Source: Vulcanimicrobiota bacterium
Lineage (GTDB): Bacteria > Vulcanimicrobiota > Vulcanimicrobiia > Vulcanimicrobiales > Vulcanimicrobiaceae
Assembly: GCA_013036105.1 (NCBI GenBank)
Contig: JAAXCX010000006.1
Coordinates: 96,334 to 160,333, forward strand
Direction of reading: 5' to 3'
DNA length: 64,000 nucleotides
Part shown: positions 10,228 to 19,519 of the stretch, piece by piece
Numbering within the stretch: the stretch's first letter is position 1
Layout: each line of letters begins with the position of its first letter
The notes under the pieces: model-generated
The model's database searches: none
Seen by the model: the letters and a program-made list of their open reading frames with translations, nothing else
Told to the model about the DNA's origin: nothing
Position numbers and translations under genes: made by a program

Positions 10228-11607
10228 TTACGCCAGGCGCGAGGTATCGATCCGTCGCCCTCCCAGCATCACGAAGGAAGGCTTTTCAAGCGTGCGGATA
10301 TTCGCCACGGGGTCGGCCGAAACGGCGATCACGTCGGCCAGCTTTCCCGGGGCGAGCGTTCCACGGTCGGGCGTGTCGAGCAGGCCGGCCGCGCGGCTGG
10401 TAGCCGAGCGCAACACGTCGATCGGCCGCATTCCCATCGACGCCAAAAGCGCAAAGTCTTTATTGTTTTCCGCATGTGGAAAAACGCCGGCGTCGGTACC
10501 GTAGGAAATCTTCACGCGGCTTGCGATGGTTCGCTGCATTCCCGCATTTCGCAGCTGCGCGGCCAGTTCGGCTTTAGCGATGCCGCCGGGCGAAACTTTA
10601 TTTGGATTGCCCGGCTGCAGAATCGAATCGAGCGCCCAGATCGTCGGCGTCAGATAGGTGCCGCGATCTTCCATTTTCTTGAGCGTGGCTTCGCTGACGC
10701 CGGTGCCGTGTTCGATAGAATGCACGCCGCCGTCAACGGCGATCTCAATGCCCTTGTCGCCGTGCGCGTGCGCGGCGACGCGGCGTTCGAACTTCGTCGA
10801 TTCGTCAACGACCGCTTGCACTTCGTCGAGATTAAACTGCGGAATATCCCACACGTCGCCGTACGAAAGCACGCCGCCCGTTGCAAGAATTTTGATCACA
10901 TCAACGTGGCGCTTCACGTGCTCGCGTACGCGTTCGCGGAAACCGTACGGTCCGTACGAGACGCCGCTTTCAATCTCGGAATCGACATGCACGAACTCGG
11001 GCAGATCGTTGGTATCGCCGTGTCCGCCCGTGATGGAAAGCGAAGGGCCGGCTGCAAGCATACGCGGACCGACAATTGCGCCGTTGGCGATCGCGTTGCG
11101 CAGTGCGAGATCGATGCCGGCGCCGCCGCCGACATCGCGAATCGACGTGAATCCGTTGCGCAGCATCGCCTGCGCGTTGTGAATGCTATACAGCGCGGCT
11201 TCCGCCACGTTGTCAGCTGCAGTTTTGGGCGGAAGCAAAGCCAGCATGTACGTATCGGGAACCACGCGCGCGGCGACGTGCGTGTGGCAGTCGATCAAGC
11301 CGGGCATCAGCGTCGCGCTACCAAGGTCGACGACCTGCGCGTCGCTGCCGGCATCGCCCGCGTGCAGCGAGACGATACGCTCTCCCTTGATCACGAGCAT
11401 GCCCGGCGTCTTCATTTCTTCGCCGTCAAAAAGGCGCGCCGCTTTGAGCACCGTCACTTGTTCGGCCGCTCGCGCGCGCCAGGGCAGAAAGAGCGCCGCT
11501 CCGGCGGCCGCGGCGCCGAGCAAGAACGAACGGCGTGCGTAGAGCAGTTCGACTTGAGCGAACAGGCGATCCGAATGCGGAACGTGTGGACAGCGGCAAT
11601 CGAACAT
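10228..11607 (-). CDS. Exported metal-dependent amidohydrolase (imidazolonepropionase-like)
   Basis: 459 residues of the amidohydrolase superfamily, which hydrolyses amide or ester bonds with one or two metals. The metal-site signature HxH is in LIDCHTHVAA. Later ligands are in VAAHAHGDKGIEIA and HSIEHGTG, and the catalytic aspartate is in SYGTDAGVFPH. An ARRSFLLGAAAAGAALF segment at about residue 24 is a twin-arginine-like export signal, so the enzyme is probably periplasmic. The ATG at 11607 has GAGAAG close upstream and lies 7 bases after ddl. The position at the end of the division/cell-wall run suggests a peptidase or dipeptidase-like envelope role, but the substrate cannot be read. Confidence 0.85.
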   Translation of the reverse strand: MFDCRCPHVPHSDRLFAQVELLYARRSFLLGAAAAGAALFLPWRARAAEQVTVLKAARLFDGEEMKTPGMLVIKGERIVSLHAGDAGSDAQVVDLGSATLMPGLIDCHTHVAARVVPDTYMLALLPPKTAADNVAEAALYSIHNAQAMLRNGFTSIRDVGGGAGIDLALRNAIANGAIVGPRMLAAGPSLSITGGHGDTNDLPEFVHVDSEIESGVSYGPYGFRERVREHVKRHVDVIKILATGGVLSYGDVWDIPQFNLDEVQAVVDESTKFERRVAAHAHGDKGIEIAVDGGVHSIEHGTGVSEATLKKMEDRGTYLTPTIWALDSILQPGNPNKVSPGGIAKAELAAQLRNAGMQRTIASRVKISYGTDAGVFPHAENNKDFALLASMGMRPIDVLRSATSRAAGLLDTPDRGTLAPGKLADVIAVSADPVANIRTLEKPSFVMLGGRRIDTSRLA

Positions 11608-11614
11608 TATCTTC

Positions 11615-12559
11615 TCACTTCGTCAGCACGCGTTCGCCGTTGCGCGAAAACGCGTAGCCCAAGAGCCTATCGACGAGCGCGTTATAACCAATGCCGACTG
11701 CGTTGCACACGTCGGGCAGAACGCTCGTCGGCGTCAGGCCGGGCAACGCGTTGATTTCCAAGATATAGGGACGACCTTCCTTGCTGACGATGAAATCCGT
11801 GCGCGAATAATCCCGCAGACCGATGAGGCGGTGCGCCGAGAGCGCGAGCATCCCGATCCGCGCCGCGAGATCCGGCTCGATAGGCGCGGGAACGACATGC
11901 GTGCTGCCGCCGGGAGCATACTTGGACTCGAAATCATAAAACTCGCCGGCGTTTGAAATGATCTCGGCCACCGGCAGCGCTTCCTCTCCTAACACCGCGC
12001 ACGTAAACTCACGCCCGGGGATAAACTCCTCGGCGATGACTTCGGCATACTGCTCCGCCAAGGAGATCATCGCTTGCGACCATTGCTCGTGCGTGCGCAC
12101 GATCGCAACTCCCGCACTGCTGCCCTGATACCGTGGCTTCACGACGAGCGGCAAATTCAGCGAACCTGGTAAGAGCGGCAGCGTGCCGCCGGAAAGATCG
12201 AAGAGATCCCACGTTGCGGTCGGCAAGCCTTCGGCCGAAAACAGTTTTTTGGTCAAGTGCTTGTCCATCGCGAGCGCCGCACTTTCCAAACCGCTGCCCG
12301 TGTACGGAAGGCCGAGAAAATCAAGGATGCCCTGCAACTGCCCGTCTTCGCCGCCCGGGCCATGCAGCGCGTTGAAAACCGCGTCCGGGGCGATGTCGCG
12401 AATCGCGTCGACGAATTTCCGGTCGTAGTCGAGCGATTGCGCGGCGTAGCCGAGCGATTCGAGCGCGCGCATAACGCCGGTTCCGGTGCGAATCGAGATC
12501 TCACGCTCGGCGCTCGAGCCGCCCATGACGACCGCGACGCGCGCTTTTTTCTTTTTCAT
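11615..12559 (-). CDS. ddl: D-alanine-D-alanine ligase
   Basis: ATP-grasp ligase making the D-Ala-D-Ala dipeptide that MurF adds to the UDP-MurNAc tripeptide. 314 residues. VAVVMGGSSAEREIS opens the protein, ALHGPGGEDGQLQG and the ATP-grasp lysine region LPLVVKPRYQGSS follow, and DFIVSKEGRPYILEINALPGLT holds the metal-binding Glu/Asn. The ATG at 12559 (MKKKKARVAV) overlaps the murB stop by four bases; a longer frame upstream would be inside murB. The usual next genes of a division cluster, ftsQ-ftsA-ftsZ, do not follow. Confidence 0.97.
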   Translation of the reverse strand: MKKKKARVAVVMGGSSAEREISIRTGTGVMRALESLGYAAQSLDYDRKFVDAIRDIAPDAVFNALHGPGGEDGQLQGILDFLGLPYTGSGLESAALAMDKHLTKKLFSAEGLPTATWDLFDLSGGTLPLLPGSLNLPLVVKPRYQGSSAGVAIVRTHEQWSQAMISLAEQYAEVIAEEFIPGREFTCAVLGEEALPVAEIISNAGEFYDFESKYAPGGSTHVVPAPIEPDLAARIGMLALSAHRLIGLRDYSRTDFIVSKEGRPYILEINALPGLTPTSVLPDVCNAVGIGYNALVDRLLGYAFSRNGERVLTK

Positions 12560-13503
12560 GCGGTGAAGACGCCGACCAGGTGCACTTCGAGTTGCAAATC
12601 CACGCCGAACTGTTCGCTCACCGCGCGGCGGACACGCGCCAGCAGCGTCGCGACGTCTTTGGCGGTCGCGCTGCCGGTGTTGGTGATGAAGTTGGCATGC
12701 AGCGCCGAAACTTCCGCACCGCCTTCGCGCCACCCCTTAGCGCCGGCGGCTTCGATCAAACGGGCCGCTTTGTCGCCTTGCGGATTGCGGAAACACGAGC
12801 CGGCGTTGGGCAACGCGACCGGCTGGGTGCGTTTGCGCCGGACCAGACGCTCTTGCATCTCCTCGCGCACGGCCTGCGCTTCGCCGCGCTCGAACGCCAG
12901 CGTCACGCGCGAAACGATCGCGTCGCGCGCCAGCGACGTGTGACGGTAGTAATAGTGAACCGAAACCGGGTGCGCCTGCGGTTTGGCCGGCGACTGCACC
13001 CAGACTTCACGCACGAAGTCGCCAATCTCGCGATCGGTGCCCGCATTCATGCGCAGCGAACCGCCCACGCTGCCGGGAATTCCGGCCAGCGAACCGATTC
13101 CGACAGCGCCCGCCGACGCGGCTTTCGCGGTGAGCAGCGACATGGCGGCCGACGCGCCGGCGTGCACGGTCACTTGGCCGCCGTTATCCTCGACGTCGAT
13201 CGCAGCGAATCCGCCGGCCAGCCGCAAAACCATTCCGCGAATACCGCCGTCGCCAATCAGCAGATTGCTTCCGCTTCCCAGAACGAACCACGGCAATTTG
13301 CGGCGCGCGCACAGCCGCATGATCTCCGCGAGCTGCTCTTCATGTTCCGCAACCACCCACGCATCGGCCGGTCCGCCAATCTTCCAAGACGTGTACGGCG
13401 CGAGCGGTTCGTCGAAACGCACGCCGTCGCCGCAGATCGCGCGAAGTTTTTCGCGATCCGCATCGGTCAGCAGGCTGCTCAGCTCGGAATCGGCCGCGAT
13501 CAT
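12556..13503 (-). CDS. murB: UDP-N-acetylenolpyruvoylglucosamine reductase MurB
   Basis: FAD- and NADPH-dependent reductase that makes UDP-MurNAc. 315 residues. FAD-binding motifs YTSWKIGGPAD, LGSGSNLLIGDGGI and GSLAGIPGSVGGSLRMNAG are clear. The C-terminal catalytic region has GSCFRNP with the conserved serine/cysteine area, then KAARLIEAAG and ALHANFITNTG. ATG at 13503 overlaps the murC stop (ATGA), and its own TGA overlaps the ddl start. Confidence 0.97.
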   Translation of the reverse strand: MIAADSELSSLLTDADREKLRAICGDGVRFDEPLAPYTSWKIGGPADAWVVAEHEEQLAEIMRLCARRKLPWFVLGSGSNLLIGDGGIRGMVLRLAGGFAAIDVEDNGGQVTVHAGASAAMSLLTAKAASAGAVGIGSLAGIPGSVGGSLRMNAGTDREIGDFVREVWVQSPAKPQAHPVSVHYYYRHTSLARDAIVSRVTLAFERGEAQAVREEMQERLVRRKRTQPVALPNAGSCFRNPQGDKAARLIEAAGAKGWREGGAEVSALHANFITNTGSATAKDVATLLARVRRAVSEQFGVDLQLEVHLVGVFTA

Positions 13504-14858
13504 GCGGAGACGTCCCGCGCGAGCTCCGCGGCAACCTTGGTGATGTTTCCGGCTCCGAGCATGAGCACGAGCGCGTTCGCGGGCGCTTCGCGCTGCAGCA
13601 CTTCGCGCAGGTCGTGCACGTACTTGACGTACGAAATCGAAACGCCCGCAGCCGCCAGCGGTTCGCCGATCAAGCGTTCCGTTACGCCATCGATCGGCGC
13701 TTCGCCCGCGCCGTAAATCGGAGCAAGATAGACGAAATCGGCATCGGCAAGCGCTTCGGCAAATGCGCCCGCCAAATACGACGTGCGCGTGTAGCGGTGC
13801 GGTTGAAACGCGGCGACGATAGGACCGTGGTGATAGCGGCGCGCGGCGGCGATCGTTTCGCGCACGGCCGTCGGATGGTGCGCGTAGTCGTCAACGACGA
13901 CCATGCGTGCGGTCTTTGCCAAAACGTCGAAGCGGCGGCGCACGCCGCGGAAACCGCTCAGCGATTCGGCCATCGAAGCGAACGGAATATTCAGCGCCCA
14001 GCCCACTGCTGCCGCGGCCAGCGCGTTCTCGACGTTCATCGCGCCCGGTACGTGCAGTTCAACCGTTCCCAAGCGCGCGCCGTCGGCGAAGAGCTCGAAC
14101 GTGGACTGCACGTGTTCAAAACGAATGTTCGATGCGTGCACGCTCGCATCGGCGGCGATTCCGAAGGTGATCGTGCGCGCGCGCCGCGCGCTTTGCGCCA
14201 GCGATCGCGTGAGCGGATTATCCACCCCAACGATCGCCGCACCGTCCGCCGGCGCCTTTGCCAGAAACTCTTCGAAGGCCGCGACGAGCTTCGGAATCTC
14301 GGCGTCGGAAGTGAGATGATCGTTCTCGATATTGGTGACGACCGCGACGACCGGATCGAGCAGCGTGAACGATCCGTCGGACTCGTCGGCTTCGGTGAGA
14401 AACCAGGGCGCGGTGCCGTCGTGCGCGTTGGTGCCGAGCTCGCCGTCGATCCCGCCGAGCACCAAACTTGCATCGACCTTGGCGCCGCGCAAGACAGCGG
14501 CCGTCATCGCGGTCGTCGTCGTCTTGCCATGGGTGCCGCAAATTGCGATGCCGCGCCGCCCTTCCATGATCCGCGCGAGCATCTCGCCGCGGCCGATGAC
14601 GGGAATGCCGCGCTCGAGCGCGGAGCGGTATTCCGGATTCTCGCGATCGATCGCGGAACTCACGACGACGGCCGTCGCGCCGTTGACGTTGCGCGCGTCG
14701 TGTCCAACGGTAACCGTCGCGCCCGCAGCTCGCAGTTCTTTGATCAGCGGCGAGTCGATCGCGTCCGAACCGGTCACGCGTTCGCCGCGCTGGAGCAAGA
14801 TGCGCGCGATGGCGCTCATCCCGATGCCGCCGATTCCCACGAAGTGCAAGGTGCGCAA
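13500..14858 (-). CDS. murC: UDP-N-acetylmuramate-L-alanine ligase MurC
   Basis: Adds L-Ala to UDP-MurNAc using ATP. 452 residues. N-terminal HFVGIGGIGMSAIARIL, the P-loop GTHGKTTTTAM, the TEADESDGSF block and DDYAHHPTAVRETI are all present. I place the start at TTG 14858-14856, two bases after the murG stop, because it yields the family N-terminus (M)RTLHFVGIGG. The longer open frame to 14999 lies inside murG. The start codon is the only TTG among the mur genes here apart from mraZ. Confidence 0.95.
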   Translation of the reverse strand: MRTLHFVGIGGIGMSAIARILLQRGERVTGSDAIDSPLIKELRAAGATVTVGHDARNVNGATAVVVSSAIDRENPEYRSALERGIPVIGRGEMLARIMEGRRGIAICGTHGKTTTTAMTAAVLRGAKVDASLVLGGIDGELGTNAHDGTAPWFLTEADESDGSFTLLDPVVAVVTNIENDHLTSDAEIPKLVAAFEEFLAKAPADGAAIVGVDNPLTRSLAQSARRARTITFGIAADASVHASNIRFEHVQSTFELFADGARLGTVELHVPGAMNVENALAAAAVGWALNIPFASMAESLSGFRGVRRRFDVLAKTARMVVVDDYAHHPTAVRETIAAARRYHHGPIVAAFQPHRYTRTSYLAGAFAEALADADFVYLAPIYGAGEAPIDGVTERLIGEPLAAAGVSISYVKYVHDLREVLQREAPANALVLMLGAGNITKVAAELARDVSA

Positions 14859-14860
14859 GG

Positions 14861-15970
14861 TCAGCTCTCGTTCTTGCTGACGAGCGCCTCCACCCGCGCA
14901 AGAATTGCGGTGACCGGGTCGCGATTGGCGCGCACGCGCGCGGCCGAGCGCATTTCGTCCAGGCGTTCGGGCTGCATCAGCTCGCGCAGCGTCCACCAAA
15001 GCGAATCGGCGTTCAGCTCGCCGTCCGCGATGACCACGGCCGCGCCGCTATTGGCGAGCATCCGGGCATTCCGCGCCTGGTGGTCGTCGGCGGCGAACGG
15101 ATAGGGCACGAGCACGGCGGGAATACCGAGCGCGGTCAATTCGCCAAGCGTGGACGCACCCGCGCGCGCGATGGCGAGATCGCAAACGGCGTATGCATCG
15201 GCCATGTCGGGCAAATACGCGACGAGCACCGCGAGATTCTCGCCGAAGGGCGTTCGTTCGGCAGCCTGCATATAGTCGTAGTCGCGCTCGCCGCAGACGT
15301 GCAGCACTTGCCAAGCCGGGGGCAGCGCGCGCCGGGTGACCAGCGCCGCGACGGCTTCGTTGATCGTCCGCGCACCTTGGCTACCGCCGATCGCCAAAAT
15401 CGTGCGCCGCGACGGATCGAGTCCCAAGCGCCGCGCCGCTTCTATCCGGTTATCGGGATGCAGCAGCGAAGCCCGCACCGGAACGCCGGTATAGACGTAC
15501 TTGCGTGCGAACGCCGGATCGGGTTGCGGAAATGCGCCCCACACTTCGTCGACGATTGGCGCCAGTAAGCGATTCGCAAGTCCGGGATGCGCGTTGGGCT
15601 CGAGCAAAGCCAGTGCCGGACTCGGGCGAACGCCGCGCAGAATTCGCGCAGCGGCCATCGCCGGAAAACAGACGTAACCGCCGGTCGCGATCGCGATATC
15701 GGGATCGAAACTCCGCAACACGCCCACGCCTTGCGCGATGCCCACCGTGTTTGCCGCAATGGTGCGCAGCGTACCCAGCGAAGCGCTGCGCTGCAACGGA
15801 CTGCTTTCGATCGTCTCGAGTTCGTAGCCGGCCGCGGGCACGAGCGTGTTTTCGATTCCGTCGGGACTTCCAATAAAAAGAATCTCCGCGCGGTCGCGCA
15901 ACGCGTCGGCGAGCGCGATAGCGGGATAGACGTGACCGCCGGTGCCGCCGCCGGCGAACGCAACCTTCAC
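14861..15970 (-). CDS. murG: Undecaprenyl-PP-MurNAc-pentapeptide GlcNAc transferase MurG
   Basis: Membrane-associated glycosyltransferase converting lipid I to lipid II. 369 residues. GGGTGGHVYPAIALADAL is the N-terminal glycine-rich loop, ATGGYVCFPAMAAAR and NAHPGLANRLL form the acceptor side, and the donor site has AIGGSQGARTINEAV and the ARAGASTLGEL signature. The start ATG overlaps the ftsW stop by four bases. Confidence 0.97.
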   Translation of the reverse strand: MKVAFAGGGTGGHVYPAIALADALRDRAEILFIGSPDGIENTLVPAAGYELETIESSPLQRSASLGTLRTIAANTVGIAQGVGVLRSFDPDIAIATGGYVCFPAMAAARILRGVRPSPALALLEPNAHPGLANRLLAPIVDEVWGAFPQPDPAFARKYVYTGVPVRASLLHPDNRIEAARRLGLDPSRRTILAIGGSQGARTINEAVAALVTRRALPPAWQVLHVCGERDYDYMQAAERTPFGENLAVLVAYLPDMADAYAVCDLAIARAGASTLGELTALGIPAVLVPYPFAADDHQARNARMLANSGAAVVIADGELNADSLWWTLRELMQPERLDEMRSAARVRANRDPVTAILARVEALVSKNES

Positions 15971-17127
15971 TCTGCCGCGTTGACGCGCCGGTGCCGCCCA
16001 ACGTTGATGATCAGCGCAACGGCAATCAGCGACACGATCAGCGAGCTTCCGCCGAACGATATAAAAGGAAGAGGTACGCCGGTCACGGGCCAGGACGACG
16101 TGACGACGGCGATGTTTACGAACGCTTGGATGACGATGAGCGCGGCGCAGCCGGTCGCCAAGAAGAACCCGAACCGGTCGGGCGCGGCGATGGCGATGCG
16201 AATCGCGCGATAGGCCAGCGTTCCGAACAGGATCAGCACCGTCGCCGTTCCGATCAGACCCAGTTCCTCGCCGAGCACCGAGAAGATGAAATCGGTGTAC
16301 TGTTCGGGCAAGTAGAAGAATTTCGCACGTGATTCGCCCAAGCCGACGCCAAAGAGTCCGCCGCTCCCGAGCGCGAGCAACGACTGCACGATGTGAAAGC
16401 CGGTGTTCTGCGCGTCTTTAAACGGATGGAGAAACGCAAAGATGCGCGCGCGCTTGTACGGGCTGCTCATGATCGCAATCGCGGCGGGAGGAAGGGTGAC
16501 CGCAACGACCATCAGCAGATGTTCTATCCGCGCTCCGGCCGCGAAGAACATCGCAAAGGCCGTGAAGACCAAGAGGCTCGATGTTCCAATGTCGGGTTCG
16601 ATGAGCACGAGCATCGCGGTGAAGAAGACCGGGATGCAGAGCGGTGCGAGCCCGCGCGTCAGCGAGGTGATGCGTTCGCCGCGGCCTGCTAGCGCGGCCG
16701 CCAAGTATATGACCAATCCCAGTTTTGCAAACTCGGACGGCTGCAGTGAGACTGGGCCCGCGCCGATCCAGCGGCGCGCGCCGGAGACCGTCTGACCCAA
16801 GTGCGGAACGAAAACGGATAGCAGGCCCGCGATGCACAGCAGCAACGCGTACGGTGCGAACGCACGCAGCTTGCGGTAATCGACCTTGTAGGCGAAGTAG
16901 GCGCAAACCAATCCGATGACCAGATAGATCGCCTGGCGCTTCACGTAGTAGGCCGTGTCGTGATGATCGGCGTATGCCTGCGCACTCGAAGCGCTGAAGA
17001 TCATAACCAGCCCGATGGCGACCAAACTCGTGACCGCGATGAATAGCCACGTGTCGGGCGGCGTCGTCACGAACGAGCGCGGGAGCTCTTGGTTATGGGC
17101 TTGCCGCTTGGCGACCGATGCCTTCAT
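15967..17127 (-). CDS. ftsW: Septal peptidoglycan polymerase FtsW (SEDS family)
   Basis: 386-residue multi-pass membrane protein. The SEDS signature region VSGARRWIGAGPVSLQPSEFAK (only key parts given: ARRWIG, QPSEFAKLG) is present, as is the central EPDIGTSSLL and the C-terminal PVTGVPLPFISFGGSS. About ten membrane segments. As a lipid II glycosyltransferase it would work with FtsI. I call it FtsW rather than RodA because it lies between murD and murG within the division cluster. ATGA overlaps on both sides. Confidence 0.95.
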   Translation of the reverse strand: MKASVAKRQAHNQELPRSFVTTPPDTWLFIAVTSLVAIGLVMIFSASSAQAYADHHDTAYYVKRQAIYLVIGLVCAYFAYKVDYRKLRAFAPYALLLCIAGLLSVFVPHLGQTVSGARRWIGAGPVSLQPSEFAKLGLVIYLAAALAGRGERITSLTRGLAPLCIPVFFTAMLVLIEPDIGTSSLLVFTAFAMFFAAGARIEHLLMVVAVTLPPAAIAIMSSPYKRARIFAFLHPFKDAQNTGFHIVQSLLALGSGGLFGVGLGESRAKFFYLPEQYTDFIFSVLGEELGLIGTATVLILFGTLAYRAIRIAIAAPDRFGFFLATGCAALIVIQAFVNIAVVTSSWPVTGVPLPFISFGGSSLIVSLIAVALIINVGRHRRVNAAE

Positions 17128-18503
17128 CGTGCGGGAGTTCCTAGCACCGCATCGGTAAATTTCTGGCCGCGGTCCTCGGCCGATTCGAACATGTCAAACG
17201 AGGCGCACGCCGGCGAGAGCAACACAACGTCGCCAGGTTGCGCCAGCGACTGCGCTAGCCGGACCGCTTCTTCCATCGAGCTTGCACGCTGAATCGGCGT
17301 GCGGTAGACGTGCGCCGCGATATCGTCGGCCGCTTCGCCGATCACCACGAGCGCGCGCGCGCGTTCGTCAACAATGCGGCCGAGTTCGGTGAAGTCGGTG
17401 TTTTTCGGTTTGCCGCCCGCGATCAGGACGATCGGTTTGTCGTACGCGCGCAGCGCGGCGATGACGGCGCCCGGATTAGTAGCTTTCGAATCGTCGACGT
17501 ACAAGATGCCGTCAACTTCGCCGACCGGCTGCATGCGGTGCGACATCGGACCGAAGGTGCGGATGCCCTCGCGCAGTGCGCGTGGCTCGACTCCGGCTGC
17601 GAGTACCGCGAGCACGGCGGCCATGACGTTCTGTACGTTGTGCAGGCCGGCCAATGGAACATCGTCGCGGTTCGCAATCGTCATCGGCCGCGGATCGCCG
17701 GTCACCGGCGAATAGGTCAGCGCGCCGTCGCGCAGGTACATCGTCGCGTGTTTACTATCGTTGCCCAGCGTAAACCACATCTGCTTGGCGCGCACGCGCG
17801 CCTCGCCCGAGTGCCAGTGCAAGGGCGCAAGCACCGGATCGTCGAGATTGGCGATGAAAAAATCGTGTTCGTTTTGATTCGCAAAGATACGGTATTTCGC
17901 TTCGATATATTCATCCATCGAATGGTAGCGGTCGAGGTGGTCGGCCGAAATATTTAGGATCACGGAAACACGCGGATGGAACGAACGAATCGTTTCGAGT
18001 TGGAAGGACGAGACTTCGGCCACCACCCAACTCTCCGCGGGCGCCGCGACAACTTCGAGAATGAGCGGATTGCCGATGTTACCGCCCACGCGCGCATCTT
18101 TACCCGCCGTGCGTAGCAAGTGCCCGATGAGTGAGGCAGTGGTGGACTTCCCTTTGGTGCCTGTCACCGCGATGATCGGCGCCTTGCATAAACGATAGGC
18201 GACTTCGATCTCGCTGTACACCGAAATATTTCCGCTCTGGATTTTGCGAACCAGCGGACCGTTGAGCGGAACGCCCGGAGAGAGTACCGCGCAGCTGATG
18301 TTCGCGAGCTCTCCGATGTCTTCAGGCGCGACGTATTGCGCACCGATCGCTTCAAGGCCGGCAATCGTCTCCGCGAGTTCGGCCCGCGGTTTTTCGTCGA
18401 TCGCGTACACCTCGGCGCCTCGCCCGCGCAAGACTTCGGCGACGGCTTTGCCGCTGCGCCCAAGCCCGATGACCAAGATATTCTCACCGCTCGCGAAGTT
18501 CAT
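17124..18503 (-). CDS. murD: UDP-N-acetylmuramoyl-L-alanine-D-glutamate ligase MurD
   Basis: Adds D-Glu. 459 residues. N-terminal ILVIGLGRSGKAVAEVL, P-loop VTGTKGKSTTASLIGHLL, SSFQLETIRSF and the C-terminal DDSKATNPGAVIAAL are family markers. Start ATG at 18503 (MNFASGENIL) overlaps the mraY stop; the frame is open for 26 more codons upstream but those lie in mraY. Confidence 0.97.
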   Translation of the reverse strand: MNFASGENILVIGLGRSGKAVAEVLRGRGAEVYAIDEKPRAELAETIAGLEAIGAQYVAPEDIGELANISCAVLSPGVPLNGPLVRKIQSGNISVYSEIEVAYRLCKAPIIAVTGTKGKSTTASLIGHLLRTAGKDARVGGNIGNPLILEVVAAPAESWVVAEVSSFQLETIRSFHPRVSVILNISADHLDRYHSMDEYIEAKYRIFANQNEHDFFIANLDDPVLAPLHWHSGEARVRAKQMWFTLGNDSKHATMYLRDGALTYSPVTGDPRPMTIANRDDVPLAGLHNVQNVMAAVLAVLAAGVEPRALREGIRTFGPMSHRMQPVGEVDGILYVDDSKATNPGAVIAALRAYDKPIVLIAGGKPKNTDFTELGRIVDERARALVVIGEAADDIAAHVYRTPIQRASSMEEAVRLAQSLAQPGDVVLLSPACASFDMFESAEDRGQKFTDAVLGTPAR

Positions 18504-19519
18504 CTTACGATCGCCAATCCGACTGCGCTGCAAATTGCAGATGCGAGCAAAAAGCGCGTCGTGACTTTGGTTTCCGGCCAACCGGACAGCTCGAAATGAT
18601 GGTGCAGCGGCGACATCTTGAAAATCCGTTTGCCATGTGTGAGTTTGAAATACACGACTTGCAACATGACTGACAGCGCTTCCGCAACAAAAACAAAGCC
18701 GATGACAATCAAAATCAGCATCTCACCGCTGAGAACGGCAATTCCCGAAAGCAACGCTCCGAGTGCGAGCGATCCCGTATCGCCCATGATCAGCTTCGCC
18801 GGATACCGGTTGTAAACAAGAAAACCGAGGCATGCTCCGACGCCTAACAACGCGGTTGCGCTCAGGCCGGCGCGGATGTAGTAGGCACTTCCGATGGCCG
18901 GCGTGAGCGTATCAATAAACGCCAGAGCCGCCAGCGGAAACACCATTGCTCCCGACGCCAGGCCGTCCAGACCATCGGTCAAGTTAACCGCATGCATCGT
19001 GCCCGCGATCGCCACGATTCCAAGAATCAGCCATAACCAATGCGGTGCTTGAAGGGCGTATCCCGGAAGCACTAAGAGCACGTCTCTGGGGTAAGCGAAA
19101 TTTCCGCCATCGATTCCGCGCAAGAACATGACGGCAACTAATGCAGTCATCAAGAACTTTGTGCGCGCGCGCAAACCTCGATTACGGCCTAGACGAATAG
19201 CGAGAAGGTCGTCAACAAAACCGATCGACGCACAAACTGCGACGAGGCCGAAAAGATAGTTCAGGAGTGAGCTTCTAAAGCTGGGCACTAAGAGCGGAAG
19301 CAATGCGACGACAAAACATACCCCGCCCATCGTCGGCGTTCCGGTCTTTGCCTGGTGCGTTGCCGGTGCATCCTCATAGGCGCGTTGGCGAACCTTCAGT
19401 GTGCGCAGCAATGGCAGCAGCAGCGCGCAGCTCGCAACAGCCAACAAAAATCCGGTAATAACCTCGACGGCAAACACAAACGGCCAGGATACGAACACAT
19501 GCATTTGCATGGCCGTCAT
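18500..19519 (-). CDS. mraY: Phospho-MurNAc-pentapeptide translocase MraY
   Basis: Integral membrane transferase that makes lipid I from UDP-MurNAc-pentapeptide and undecaprenyl phosphate. 339 residues and about ten membrane segments. Diagnostic pieces: KTGTPTMGG, the catalytic FVDDLLAIR, NLTDGLDGLASG, MGDTGSLALGALL and the HHHFELSGWPETKV loop. The start chosen (MTAMQMHV) makes a four-base overlap with the CofE-like gene upstream. Confidence 0.97.
   Translation of the reverse strand: MTAMQMHVFVSWPFVFAVEVITGFLLAVASCALLLPLLRTLKVRQRAYEDAPATHQAKTGTPTMGGVCFVVALLPLLVPSFRSSLLNYLFGLVAVCASIGFVDDLLAIRLGRNRGLRARTKFLMTALVAVMFLRGIDGGNFAYPRDVLLVLPGYALQAPHWLWLILGIVAIAGTMHAVNLTDGLDGLASGAMVFPLAALAFIDTLTPAIGSAYYIRAGLSATALLGVGACLGFLVYNRYPAKLIMGDTGSLALGALLSGIAVLSGEMLILIVIGFVFVAEALSVMLQVVYFKLTHGKRIFKMSPLHHHFELSGWPETKVTTRFLLASAICSAVGLAIVR

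Noticed and set aside
10225..11754. A 509-codon plus-strand open frame antisense to the amidohydrolase gene
   Set aside because: The minus-strand frame has clear family motifs; the plus one has none and its amino-acid mix is that of an antisense shadow.
13614..15104. A 496-codon plus-strand open frame antisense to murC/murG
   Set aside because: Fully covered by two well-identified mur genes on the other strand, with an Arg/His-rich shadow composition.
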